From positions 4,377,924 through 4,441,923 of the forward strand of contig NC_088236.1 in assembly GCF_036934945.1 (NCBI RefSeq): a DNA stretch of 64,000 nt, written 5' to 3'. The stretch comes from Oncorhynchus masou masou. Its lineage: Eukaryota > Chordata > Actinopteri > Salmoniformes > Salmonidae. The notes under the pieces were generated by a model. The model did no database searches, was not told where the DNA came from, and saw nothing but the letters and a program-made list of their open reading frames with translations. Positions 22,201-32,977 of this stretch are shown one piece after another (positions within the stretch are counted from its first letter, which is position 1; each line of letters begins with the position of its first letter). A program made the position numbers and the translations under genes.

Positions 22201-23167
22201 GTACTTCACCTGGTTGGGCTCTTTGAAAGTGTTCGGATCTACAGTGAGAGTGACATCTGAAAAGACCTGAAAAACATGAAGCGTTCAGCGAGTTCAATAC
22301 GTAAATGAGTGTGACATAAATAGCACAATGATAGATGGTTCATTATGAGACCTTATCAGGGGAGGCCTAGTGGTTAGAGCGTTGGGACTAGTAGCCGGAA
22401 GGTTGCAAGTTCAAACCCCCGAGCTGACAAGGTACAAATCTGTCGTTCTGCCCCTGAACAGTTAACCCACTGTTCCCAGGCCGTCATTGAAAATAAGAAT
22501 TTGTTCTTAACTGACTTGCCTGGTTAAATTAAAAATTAAAAGTCTGACCATACATGCACTGTAAAATACATGCAAGGGGCCGCGGCTTTTGTGGAGCGAT
22601 GGGTATAACGATGCTTCGTGGGTGACTGTTGTTGATGTGTGCAGAGGGTCCCAGGTTCACGCGAGGGGACGGTCTAAAGTTATACTGTTTCACTCAGTTG
22701 TGCATTAGCTAACACAACGTGCCATTGAAACACAGGAGTGATGGTTGCCACCTGCATTTTGATAAACAACTAGTCTATCACGAGGCCATATACCTGGGTT
22801 GGGTTTCGCTAAAAGCATGGTAGCACTAAAATCATATTTCGTCGATTTACTTTCAATGGAATTAAGCTGATATTAGTGCTCCGATGAATCATTTCGGTCT
22901 GCCATAGAGCTCGATGGAGCCAAAACGGACTCAAATCCACACGGACAAGTGTGCAGACTCAACCACGTCGACTGTAAGGTAACGTTACACTGTGTATCAT
23001 TTGGGAATCTTCGATTACATAAATGAGTAGATTGAAATGTAATGAGCAAGTTTAAATACGTTTAACTACACATACTGATTCATATAGGCTAGATTAGAAT
23101 GTTGTTTTTTTCTTAATTTTATCTTTAGGGTACACATACATACCTCTTTCAATGACGCATTTGCCAT
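16137..23167 (-). CDS. dtx3l: Deltex-type E3 ubiquitin ligase, DTX3L/DTX3-like (complete, four coding exons)
   Basis: Exons on the - strand are 23167-23144, 22266-21286, 21024-20807 and 16206-16137; they sum to 1293 bp, exactly 430 codons plus stop, with consistent phases. A C3HC4 RING occupies residues about 249-288 (CPIC, then CKHSFCRGC, then CPTC). The deltex C-terminal (DTC) domain follows to residue 430, with YGTIVIQYHIPSGIQ, EEHPNPGQTYQGASRTAYLP, TWNDIHHKT and YGYPDPDYL. Deltex RING-DTC proteins ubiquitinate substrates, and the DTC domain is known to bind ADP-ribose or NAD+. The N-terminal 220 residues have no domain I can name with confidence; an acidic EEEE stretch precedes the RING. 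The length lies between mammalian DTX3 and the longer DTX3L. The start is the only ATG (MANASLKE) in frame with the following exon, and its context ccatgg is good. The gene is convergent with the parp8-like gene. Confidence 0.85.
16425..16590. mobile_element. Short dispersed salmonid repeat fragment
   Basis: The stretch gttggtggcaccttcattga ... tttccatgtgtttgattcca ... tccagccattattatgag matches a dispersed salmonid repeat that I recognise by memory; inner segments are loosely inverted (atggctgg and ccagccat). It sits in the last dtx3l-like intron. Confidence 0.45.
16608..20557. repeat. 50-bp minisatellite, about 79 copies, in last dtx3l-like intron
   Basis: Units contain ctggacacagcccttagcc, gtggtatattggttatat and accccagaggtg. 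One unit near 16740 and the last unit near 20550 keep a longer form (tatatcacaaac), which matches the undeleted parent element. Point variants (gtctatt, agctgtgg, ggataca) recur in blocks, showing segmental duplication inside the array. Confidence 0.97.
20558..20715. mobile_element. Right part of the inverted-repeat element that seeded the 50-bp array
   Basis: The stretch aggtgccttattgctattat ... gtatacggtctgatatacca cggctgtcaaccaatcagca ... cccagtttataa is the single-copy remainder of a common salmonid non-autonomous DNA element. Its other part (cccttagccgtggtatatt) is what has been amplified next door. Confidence 0.6.
20807..21024 (-). CDS. dtx3l: dtx3l-like exon with central DTC domain
   Basis: The acceptor cacatag precedes GAGGAGCATCCC and the donor agttg/gtaagt closes it. 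It encodes EEHPNPGQTYQGASRTAYLP, then FTIGRSSTTG and VTWNDIHHKT, hallmark DTC motifs. It ends in phase 2. Confidence 0.88.
21286..22266 (-). CDS. dtx3l: dtx3l-like large exon with RING finger
   Basis: The acceptor tgtttttcag is at 22267-22276 and the donor cagaag/gtaagc is at its 3' end. It holds 327 codons: the N-terminal region, the RING and the start of the DTC domain. The frame stays open past the donor to a TAG at 21223, but that extension is intron. A second AG shortly inside (near 22256) could be an alternative acceptor, but it would shift the frame. Confidence 0.88.
22355..22545 (+). mobile_element. HpaI-type tRNA-derived SINE
   Basis: A tRNA-like head with an A box (aggcctagtggttagagc) and a B box (ggttgcaagttcaaaccc) is followed by a body with cagttaacccactgttccc and the tail aagaatttgttcttaactga cttgcctgg. 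It lies in the first dtx3l-like intron. Confidence 0.85.
22572..22700 (+). mobile_element. tRNA-like short repeat, possibly a second SINE family
   Basis: The sequence aaggggccgcggcttttgtg gagcgatgggtataacgatg ... gggtcccaggttcacgcgag resembles a dispersed salmonid tRNA-derived repeat, with a degraded B-box-like segment. The call is from memory of the family only. Confidence 0.4.
23144..23167 (-). CDS. dtx3l: dtx3l-like first coding exon
   Basis: It encodes MANASLKE and ends gaaagag/gtatgt. It joins in phase 0 to the next exon (VFSDVTLTVDP). It is too short to be seen as an open frame on its own. Confidence 0.75.
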
Positions 23168-23258
23168 GGGTCAAGTATGTTGTTGTGCGTCCTTCGTTTC
23201 TATGAGGTAGAGCCAACTAACTTTCCTGTTCCCGGGGGTCGCTAAATCTACTTCTGCA

Positions 23259-23267
23259 GTATATAGG
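23259..23267 (-). promoter_or_regulatory. TATA-like box of the dtx3l-like gene
   Basis: On the - strand cctatatac lies about 92-100 bp upstream of the ATG, leaving room for a 5'UTR of roughly 60-70 nt. Confidence 0.35.
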
Positions 23268-23392
23268 AACAAATTATCAAGGCTATATTGTCTTTACCGT
23301 AGCAATCTATTTGATCGATGTCCGTCGTTTATTCTTGAGTCGCATTCAGCATTTTTCAAATTTGAAACCGATCCTAAACTGTTCAACCATTT

Positions 23393-23404
23393 AGTTTCGT
23401 TTTG
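23393..23404 (-). promoter_or_regulatory. Candidate interferon-stimulated response element
   Basis: On the - strand the 12-mer caaaacgaaact matches the ISRE core GAAANNGAAACT at all fixed positions except the first. It lies about 125 bp upstream of the TATA-like box. Mammalian DTX3L is interferon-inducible, so an ISRE here is expected; function is inferred. Confidence 0.45.
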
Positions 23405-23530
23405 ATAAAGGGGAGTGATCTCTTGTGTTAATCCCAGATCAGCTGCTCCGCGTCTCTTCGTCCGCTAGAGGACAGTAGAACACTGTATATACACACTTCA
23501 CAGAGACGCCACGACTTCTCTTTAAGCAAG

Positions 23531-23561
23531 ATGGTGCTGTTCTCCACAAAATTGACAGCAG
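23531..23561 (+). CDS. Possible first coding exon of a divergent gene (unrecognised)
   Basis: A TATA-like tgtatatacac (23484-23494) precedes gcaagATGG, a good start context. The frame reads MVLFSTKLTA and then meets a plausible donor, gcag/gtatcg. No later exon could be tied to it within the window. It could equally be chance or an alternative upstream transcript of the neighbouring gene. Confidence 0.2.
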
Positions 23562-25838
23562 GTATCGTCATCATTTCTATTTACACTGGGATCATATTTG
23601 TTTAACATTGCTTTCATTGATTATTTCGTCGATGCGCTACAATGTTAAATCACATAGCCTTACACATGTTTTAAATTCGGGAAAAGATAGGTGGCATATT
23701 AGATTGGCTAGAATTGAATGTAATTTGGATAAACCAGCATCCCACAAACAAAACATCATATGAAACTATATTTCATGATCTGTATGAGAGTTTCTCTTAT
23801 CTATGTTTTTCTATTTTTTTTTTTTTAGTAATGAAATCTGATAAACCCGCAATATTGGCAACACTGGGAGACAGATCTCTGTATGCAAATCAGCTGTTTT
23901 GGTGACACACTTTTTCTATTCTGGCCGGTAATGATATGGTGCTCTCAGTAACTTAAAATTAATGATACGGTACTCGACTAAGAGTGAGGCTCTGCAATTG
24001 AATCGGCGCCGTATTCACAGACGCGCCACCTGCACTAGGACTGCCACTGAATGAAAGACTCTAAATGAAGTCTCCATATAAGAAGACGAGAGCACAGAGA
24101 TTTCAGGCAGCATTTCAAAAAAAAAATTGGAGACTGCCTGACCGGAACAGAGATCACAGTATGTATGTTTGTAGCCTATTGTATACATGCCGCGGGCGGT
24201 TTAGACTGTGGAGCATGGGGCTATTGCAATGGAGTCGGAAAGATTATGAGTTGAGTTTTGAAAGGGACAATTTTATCCTCAAGGTTTATTTAGCCTATTC
24301 AGATTCGTTGAAGCCTAATTGTCTTTTAATAACCTCAAAATTGTTTTTGTGTTGTCCTCAAATGTCTGCAATTTCTGTATTGTAGTAATAACATGAAGTA
24401 TTTTTTTAACAATGTGTTATGTTGTGATTCTATTCGGTAATGCATCCTATGTGATAATAATTTTAGAGAGCGCTGTAGACTTTTTTTCATAGTTTTTTTT
24501 TAATACTAGCTATTAAATTATAATAATTTATAAAATTATGTAACATGCTTTATACCACTTGTTTGTAAGGAAAAAAATACTATATTTCAATTTAAAGGAT
24601 GTGAATTCTTTAATAAATCTAAATATTTGGTCAATAGTTGATTTTATAATTAATATTTTGTGCTTAAAGAATACATGCATTAAAATACCCCAAAATATAA
24701 ATCAATCTTCTGTTTATGTCAATGTCATACCTCAAATGCAAACGGAACTTGAGAAAACCTTAGCACAAATGTCAAGGTATAGTACCTTGTTACCGAAAAT
24801 GTGCTAGTTATCGGTAACAAATATTTTGGTTGGCAAAATAAATACAAATATTTAAGCCATTCATTTGTATGGCGTCATTGTACTGTAACTCTCTATTGCA
24901 TATTGCATAATGAATATGGAAATAACAACGGATATATTCTTGACAGTCACCTTTTTTTCTAAATAAATAAGCTACAATATAATGAAACAATCTTGTAATG
25001 TATTTATCTCCAAATAATATGTATCAACATTAAAGACATATGACTTTAACTTTTCATTTTGATTTGTAGACAAATTATTAGCCTGTAATATTATGAATTA
25101 TTAGAACAACTATTGTTATTATTATTAATGTATAATTATTATTCCGCCGTTTTAACAATTAAAAATCCAAGATAATAAAAATTGAAAATAAAAGATATCA
25201 AAAGCATACGCGATATGGACATTCGGGTATGTACATCACTAGCCTACCATCTGTGAATAAGTAGCCTAGGCCTATTCAGATACTTTAAGCCGAGGTAGGG
25301 TATCTCATCTAGACACACACCCAACCATCTGACGCTGCGGATGAAAATGATGCATGGATTGGAAAAAAAGACCAGCATTATTTTTGATCCGTCCTGTCCT
25401 GACATGATGGCAGATTTATGTATCTCTCTTTCTATATTGATTTGCGCATCTCGCAGGATACAGCATCTTTCCAGTCGCTGACTCTACAGGCCCGTTCACA
25501 TTCAGAACACAACAACTTGAATTGAGAACTAAAAAGACACCCATTTGACACTTTGCTGCCTCTCGTGAACGAAATATCAGCCCACGCATTTATACAACCA
25601 GCCAGACAGCCCAGCGCCCACCATACAATACACCACTGTGGATTTAATAGCAGTGAAAGTATTATGTCGAATCGGATTGAGGGAGATTTAGACATCTGTC
25701 TAATGCAGCCAATAGAATGTACATTAGTAATATTGAACCAAGGGAGGGACGCCGGTGGCGGATCCAGCAAGGATTAAGTACAATTCATAATCTGACAAGG
25801 GAAACGGCAATGCTGCTTGAGAGCATCCAGGCGGCACG
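23562..25838. other. Gene-poor AT-rich sequence
   Basis: Mostly AT-rich DNA with small open frames (longest 112 codons) that lack splice support, homology or codon bias. No RNA gene is seen. The part 25430-25800 is more GC-balanced but I cannot assign it. Confidence 0.4.
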
Positions 25839-25840
25839 GC

Positions 25841-26151
25841 ATGGCAGGGATGAAACGGGAAAATAGTTCACGTCCCCAAGAGGCTCATGGCAGGGATGAA
25901 ACGGGAAAATAGTTCACGTCCCCAAGAGGCTCGTGGCAGGGATGAAACGGGAAAATAGTTCAAGTCCCCAAGAGGCTCATGGCAGGGATGAAACGGGAAA
26001 ATAGTTCACGTCCCCAAGAGGCTCATGGCAGGGATGAAACGGGAAAATAGTTCACGTCCCCAAGAGGCTCATGGCAGGGATGATACGGGAGAATAGTTCA
26101 CATCCCCAACAGCCTCATGGCAGGGATGAAACGGGAGAATAGTTCACATCC
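25841..26151. repeat. 46-bp minisatellite, about 6.8 copies
   Basis: Units begin atggcagggatgaaacggga and contain tagttcacgtccccaagagg. The last two units shift towards the type found beyond the SINE (cacatccccaacagcc). Confidence 0.92.
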
Positions 26152-26332
26152 AGGGGCGGCAGGGTAGCCTAGTGGTTAGAGCATTGGACTAGTAACCGAA
26201 AGTTTGCAAGTTCGAATCCCCGAGCTGACAAGGTACAAAGCTGTCGTTTTGCCCCTGAACAGGCAGTTAACAAATAAGAATTTGTTCTTAACTGACTTGA
26301 CTAGTAAAATAAAGGTTAAAATAAAGGTAAAA
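26152..26332 (+). mobile_element. HpaI-type SINE inserted in a minisatellite
   Basis: It starts ggggcggcagggtagcctag, has a B box (ggttcgaat-like: gcaagttcgaatccccgagc), the body tgtcgttttgcccctgaaca and the tail tttgttcttaactgacttga, ending in an aaggtaaaa-rich stretch. Related array units flank both sides. No clear target duplication is visible. Confidence 0.85.
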
Positions 26333-26333
26333 A

Positions 26334-26748
26334 ATGACAGGGAGCAGCACAGTTCACATCCCCAACAGCCTCATGTCAGCGATGACACGGGAGCAGCACA
26401 GTTCACATCCCCAACAGCCTCATGTCAGGGATGACACGGGAGCAGCACAGTTCACATCCCCAACAGCCTCATGTCAGGGATGACACGGGAGCAGCACAGT
26501 TCACATCCCCAACAGCCTCATGTCAGGGATGACACGGGAGCAGCCCAGTTCACATCCCCAACAGCCTCATGTCAGGGATGACACGGGAGCAGCACAGTTC
26601 ACATCCCCAACAGCCTCATGTCAGGGATGACACGGGAGCAGCCCAGTTCACATCCCCAACAGCCTCATGTCAGGGATGACACGGGAGCAGCACAGTTCAC
26701 ATCCCCAACAGCCTCATGTCAGGGATGACACGGGAGCAGCCCAGTTAA
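26334..26748. repeat. 49-bp minisatellite, about 8.4 copies
   Basis: Units read gggatgacacgggagcagca, cagttcacatccccaacagc, ctcatgtca. They are homologous to the 46-bp units on the other side of the SINE but more uniform, with a cac/ccc alternation. Confidence 0.93.
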
Positions 26749-27874
26749 TTCCATATCCTGAACAGCCCTACTGCTGATTTCCAACTGGCTGATATCAGGT
26801 TACATTTAAAAAATGGAGAAAACGGAAAACATCTAGCTGTCATGTGAAACGCCTAGCTGTCTTATTCACTGTGTGTTCTTATGGGGAAACTATAAAGTAT
26901 AATATCCGCTATATTTAGAAATTCGGTTTATATTTCGAAAACTGCTTTAATTTAGTTAATCAAATATCCGATATACTATATGGCGTCAACATCTCAAGTG
27001 CACAGACCTCTGTTGCTGCGTGTGTTGACCAACTAAAAGGAACGAAAGGAGAATACAATTTACCCACAATAAACAACGCTTTATTGTTCCCAAATTAATG
27101 TTTAATTATCGATACTTTTCTACGAGTGGTTGAAAAGGAATTGATGCCGGTATAAAGGTCTAGGTGCCATGTGCAGCTGAATCAAAAAAGGGTTGCCAGG
27201 CGAATCATTGGATTCCAGCCGCTGGTTGGAGCCAGGTCTCTCTGTATGTCTGTTGCGCCAAAGCCAGGCTCGCCTCGACGCGTGTCAAACAATGGGTCTC
27301 TCTCTCTCTCTCTCTCTTTTTCTCTTTCTCTCTCTTTCTCTTTATAAACTGGATAGAGAGACAACAGTCACCCAGAACAGCCAGCCAGCCTCCAAGAACC
27401 CATCACTAATCCCATCTAGAGATGTCATGGGGCACACGTACTAATTACCTTGTTGTTATGACTCTGTTGTTGTTTTTTGTAACGGGTGGAAAATATTTTC
27501 ATTGACACTTTGATTAAAGGTTCATGAAACTGTCATTGTCATTAGCAAAATTATCTTGTTTTCTGTTGTGAAAAGGCAGCTATAATTCTGTGTTTTTTGA
27601 CTATAAGCTACTCCTCTGTTAAGCATCCTTTGTGTGTTTGTTTATATCTTATAGTAAACTAGGCTATACAGACATCAACATCGCACAATATATTGCTATT
27701 TTGTAGGCTTCACACTTAGTTGTCTAATTGCTGATATTAATGACGACATATGGAAATGCATAACATATCATTTGTAATTAGACTTTTCTAATTGTCTATA
27801 TCAAAATAACACAGTTGCTACAGGAGTAGGCCTAATAAACTTCACCATATTATTATGACGTGTAGAGCTATTTT
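26749..27874. other. Unique sequence with a short TC microsatellite
   Basis: A (tc)n run interrupted by t lies at about 27297-27342. The rest shows no supported gene; short frames across the TC run are low-complexity. Confidence 0.4.
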
Positions 27875-27884
27875 ACTGCCCTAT

Positions 27885-29495
27885 ATCTATTAGATATGAA
27901 GTGTAAATCTATGTTACTATATCTATTAGATATGAAGTATAGATCTATGTTACTATATCTATTACATATGAAGTGTAGATCTATGTTACTGCCCTATATC
28001 TATTAGATATGAAGTGTAGATCTATGTTACTGTATATATATATATTAGATATGAAGTGTAGATCTATGTTACTATATCTACTAGATATGAAGTGTATATC
28101 TATGTTACTGCACTATATCTATTAGATATGAAATGTAGATCTATGTTACTATATCTACTAGATATGAAGTGTAGATCTATGTTACTATATCTACTAGATA
28201 TGAAGTGTATATCTATGTTACTGTATATATATTAGATATGAAGTGTAGATATATGTTACTATATTTATTAGATATGAAATGTAGATCTATGTTACTGCCC
28301 TATATCTATTAGATATGAAGTGTAGATCTATGTTACTATATCTATTAGATATGAAATGTAGATCTATGTTACTGCCCTATATCTATTAGATATGAAGTGT
28401 AGATCTATGTTACTGTATCTACTAGATATGAAGTGTATATCTATGTTACTATATCTATTAGATATGAAGTATAGATCTATGTTCCTATATCTATTAGATG
28501 TGAAGTGTAGATCTGTGTTACTATATTTATTTGATATGAAGTCTAGATCTATATTACTATATATATTAGATATGAAGTGTAGATCTATGTTACTATATCT
28601 ATTAGATATGAAGTGTAGATCTATGTTACTATATCTGTTAGATATGAAGTGTATATCTATGTTACTGTATCTACTAGATATGAAGTGTATATCTATGTTA
28701 CTATATGTATTAGATATGAAGTATAGATCTATGTTCCTATGTCTATTAGATGTGAAGTGTATATCTATGTTACTGTACTATATCTATTAGATATGAAGTA
28801 TAGATCTATGTTACTCTACTATATCTATTAGATATGAAGTGTAGATCTATGTTAATATACTATATCTATTAGATATGAAGTGTATATCTATGTTACTGTA
28901 CTATTATATATGAAGTGTAGATCTATGTTACTATATCTATTAGATATGAAGTGTAGATCTATGTTACTATATCTATTAGATATGAAGTGTAGATCTATGT
29001 TACTGTACTATCAGATATGAAGTGTAGATCTATGTTACTGTACTATCAGATATGAAGCGTAGATCTATGTTACTATATCTATTAAATATGAAGTGTGGAT
29101 CTATATTACTGTACTATATCTATTAGATATGAAGTGTAGATCTATGTTACTATATCTATTAGATATGAAGTATAGACCTATGCTAATGTATATATCTATT
29201 AGATATGAAGTGTAGATCTATGTTATTGTGTATATCTATTAGATATGAAGTGTATATCTATGTTACTGCACTATATCTATTAGATATGAAGTATAGATTT
29301 ATATTACTGTACTATATCTATTAGATATGAAGTGTAGAATCTATGTTACTATATCTATTAGGTATGACGTATAGATCTATGTTAATATATCTATTAGATA
29401 TGAAGTGTAGATCTATGTTACTATATCTATTGATATGAAGTGCAGATCTATGATACTATATCTATTTTATATGAAGTGCAGATCTATGTTACTGT
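27885..29495. repeat. 36-bp AT-rich minisatellite, about 45 copies
   Basis: Units combine gatctatgttactatatc and tattagatatgaagtgta. Two short palindromes recur in each unit (tagatcta and the atctattagat neighbourhood). Unit length varies by insertion of gccc, gtac or ta steps after ttact. Confidence 0.95.
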
Positions 29496-30184
29496 ACTCT
29501 AAGACCTCAAAGCAGATAAAACAACAACACTCAATAAACGAACGAGTGGCTCTGTTCTTTCAATTACAGTTGCTAATTAACAAATGTTCACGATGCACTA
29601 ATTACCGTTGCATGCTTATTTGTTTACAGCGCATAGACAGAAGTGGTATTTATTGTTTTGGAATGTAGTAACCTTAACCGACCCATACTAGAATGTTAAG
29701 ATGTTACAATCACAATGAATGCTATTGGTTAATGTTGAGAGGTTAGCATGTCTTTCAAAAAACCTTACTTGTTAATTAAGCAAAATCTATCTTTTGGAGG
29801 AATTGCATTGCTATTTAATATTATAATTTCGCCATTCTTTTGAGCATTCAATATATACAGTATATGTTTGCTAAAATGTAAATCTGTCCAAATGAAAGAG
29901 GTAGCGAAATGGTGGATTCTTTGAATTCCAAAATAAGTCCAAATTCTCCAATCAGAAATGGTCACATCCAAAACAATTGACACCATAGAATAGATAGAGG
30001 TGTCATCTTTGTGTCTGTTCTGTTATTGCTTCTGTGACAGTGCCATTGCGTTGTGCTCTGTCAACTGAGCTACAGAGGACAACCATGTGGCTGGTGGTCA
30101 AGTACAGAGTTTTGAGATGTATAGCCAACAGAGAGGCTCCAACCTCCGAGAGCCTAAACATCGATTTTTACAACGTCTATAATG
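29496..30184. other. Unassigned sequence
   Basis: No supported gene, RNA or repeat. Two small open frames (near 29435 and 29765) have no support. Confidence 0.4.
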
Positions 30185-30465
30185 TCCTGTACTGTGCTGT
30201 GCCCTACTCTACACATCCACAAAAAGTTCTACAGCTGCACCATTGAGAGCATCTTGACTTAATGTGTCACTGCTTGGTACGGCAACAGCACCGCTCTTGA
30301 TCGCATGGTGCTACAGAGGGGGGTGCGAACAGCCCAGTACGTAGATATTGATTACTACTGATATTGATTACTGCTGATATTGATTACTACTGATATTGAT
30401 TACTACTGATATTGATTAAGCAAAATAGGCATTCACTGTATTTGTGCACATGACAATAACATTTG
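30185..30465 (+). mobile_element. 3' fragment of a CR1/L2/Rex1-type LINE
   Basis: The stretch aaaagttctacagctgcacc attgagagcatcttgac ... gaacagcccagtac matches the region just after the reverse transcriptase in the better copy at 43670-43800. It jumps to a LINE-like tail (ttcactgtatttgtgcacat gacaataac). A five-copy 16-bp array (gatattgattactact) lies between. Confidence 0.7.
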
Positions 30466-32660
30466 AAACTACTGTACTCTACTGTACTCTACTGTACTGT
30501 AATCTACTGTACTCTACTCTACTGTACTGTACTCTACTGTACTCTACTGTACTGTAATCTACTGTACTCTACTGTACTCTACTGTACTGTACTCTACTGT
30601 ACTGTAATCTACTGTACTCTACTGTACTGTAATCTACTGTACTCTACTGTACTGTACTCTACTGTACTGTAATCTACTGTACTCTACTGTACTGTACTCT
30701 ACTGTACTGTACTCTACTGTACTCTACTGTACTGCACTCTACTGTACTGTACTCTACTCTACTGTATTCTACTGTACTCTACTCTACTGTACTCTACTGT
30801 ACTCTACTGTAGTCTACTGTAGTCTACTGTACTGTACTCTACTCTACTGTACTGTACTCTACTGTACTGTACTCTACTCTACTGTACTCTACTGTACTCT
30901 ACTGTACTGTACTCTACTGTAGTCTACTGTACTCTACTGTACTGTACTCTACTCTACTGTACTGTACTCTACTGTACTGTACTCTACTGTACTCTACTGT
31001 ACTCTACTCTACTGTACTCTACTGTACTGTACTCTACTGTACTCTACTGTATTGTACTCTACTCTACTGTACTGCACTCTACTGTACTGTACTCTACTGT
31101 ATTCTACTGTACTCTACTCTACTGTACTCTACTGTACTGTACTCTACTGTACTCTACTGTATTGTACTCTACTCTACTGTACTGCACTCTACTGTACTGT
31201 ACTCTACTGTATTCTACTGTACTCTACTCTGCTGTACTCTACTGTGCTGTACTCTACTGTACTCTACTGTAGTCTACTGTACTGTAATATAATGTGCTCG
31301 ACTCTACTGCACTCTACTGTACTCTTCTCTACTGTACTGTACTCTATTGTACTATACTCTACTGTGCTCTTCTCTACTGTACTGCACTCTATTGTATTAT
31401 ACTCTATTGTACTCTGCTATACTCTATTGTACTGTACTGTACTGTACTCTGCTATACTCTATTGTACTCTACTCTACTGTACTCTACTGTACTCTTCTCT
31501 ACTGTACTGTACTCTATTGTACTATACTCTATTGTGCTCTTCTCTACCGTACTGTACTCTATTGTACTATACTCTATTGTACTCTACTGTACTGTACTCT
31601 GCTATACTCTATTGTACTCTACTGTACTGTACTGTACTCTGCTATACTCTTATTGTACTATACTGTACTGTACTCTACTCTATTGTACTCTACTCTACTG
31701 TACTCTACTGTATTCTACTCTACTGTACTGTACTCTGCTATACTCTATTGTACTCTCCTCTACTGTACTGTACTCTGCTGTACTCTATTGTACTCTACTC
31801 TCCTGTACTCTACTGTATTCTACTCTACTGTACTGTACTCTGCTATACTATATTGTACTGTACTGCACTGTACTCTGCTATACTCTATTGTACTCTACTC
31901 TACTGTACTCCACTGTATTCTACTCTACTGTACTGTACTCTATTGTACTATACTCTACTGTACTCTTCTCTACTGTACTGTACTCTATTGTACTATACTC
32001 TATTGTACTCTACTGTACTGTACTCTGCTGTACTCTATTGTACTCTACTCTACTGTACTCTACTGTATTCTACTCTACTGTACTGTACTCTGCTATACTC
32101 TATTGTACTGTACGGCACTGTACTCTGCTATACTCTATTGTACTGTACTGCACTGTACTCTGCTATACTCTATTGTACTGTACTCTACTGTACTGTACTC
32201 TGCTGTACTCTATTGTACTCTACTCTACTGTACTCTACTGTATTATACTGTACTGTACTGTACTCTGCTATACTCTATTGTACTGTACTTCACTGTACTC
32301 TACTCTACTGTACTCTACTGTATTCTACTCTACTGTACTGTACTCTGCTATACTCTATTGTACTGTACGGCACTGTACTCTGCTATACTCTATTGTACTG
32401 TACTGCACTGTACTCTGCTATACTCTATTGTACTGTACTCTACTGTACTGTACTCTGCTGTACTCTATTGTACTCTACTCTACTGTACTCTACTGTATTA
32501 TACTCTACTGTACTGTACTCTGCTATACTCTATTGTACTGTACTGCACTGTACTCTGCTATACTCTACTGTACTCTACTGTATTCTACTCTACTGTACTG
32601 TACTCTGCTATACTCTATTGTACTCTATTGTACTCTACTGTATTCTACTCTACTGTATTC
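30466..32660. repeat. 2.2-kb 5/10-bp satellite (tactgtactc type)
   Basis: The array mixes tactc and tactg pentamers, with the frequent 10-mer tactgtactc and, after about 31290, tactgtactctgctatactc-type longer words. It begins directly at a LINE tail. Frames of up to 552 codons (LYCTLLYS-type) run through it because stop codons are rare in the unit; they are not genes. Confidence 0.95.
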
Positions 32661-32977
32661 AGGTCTACTTGAGTTTGTTACAATTGAAGAAAGGGCCCAT
32701 GGACTTTTGATCTAGTAGTCCACTCAAGACCACATAAATTCAGTCTTTAAATTGTCATAGTCTCAACAACTGAGTCTGGATAGTACCTTACCCTTCAGTT
32801 TACAAATGCTAGGCAATCCAATGTGAAGAGTGGAAGTGGAATGATGTACATAGTTGGCAGATTGTGCTGCATGTCCATAATAAAAGCCCTGGTCAAAAGA
32901 AGTGCACTGAATAGGGAATATGGTGCTATTTGGAATGCATTTTCCCACCGTCCCTAAAATCATTAGAAATGCATTAT
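32661..32977. other. Unique sequence with a dispersed-repeat fragment
   Basis: Near 32888-32945, ctggtcaaaagaagtgcact ... agggaatatggtgctatttg resembles a common salmonid repeat also present inverted near 34480-34570. Nothing coding is seen. Confidence 0.4.

Noticed and set aside
22207..22209. Start of the deltex protein at this position
   Set aside because: The codon is GTG inside an exon; the frame continues upstream to the acceptor at 22267 and joins the ATG exon at 23167.
24065..24385. 106-codon + strand frame as a gene
   Set aside because: No recognisable domain, no splice context and no codon bias in AT-rich surroundings.
31052..32715. Open frames of 441-552 codons (LYCTLLYS repeats)
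   Set aside because: They lie wholly in a 5/10-bp satellite whose words rarely form stop codons; three frames are open at once and there is no splice or homology support.
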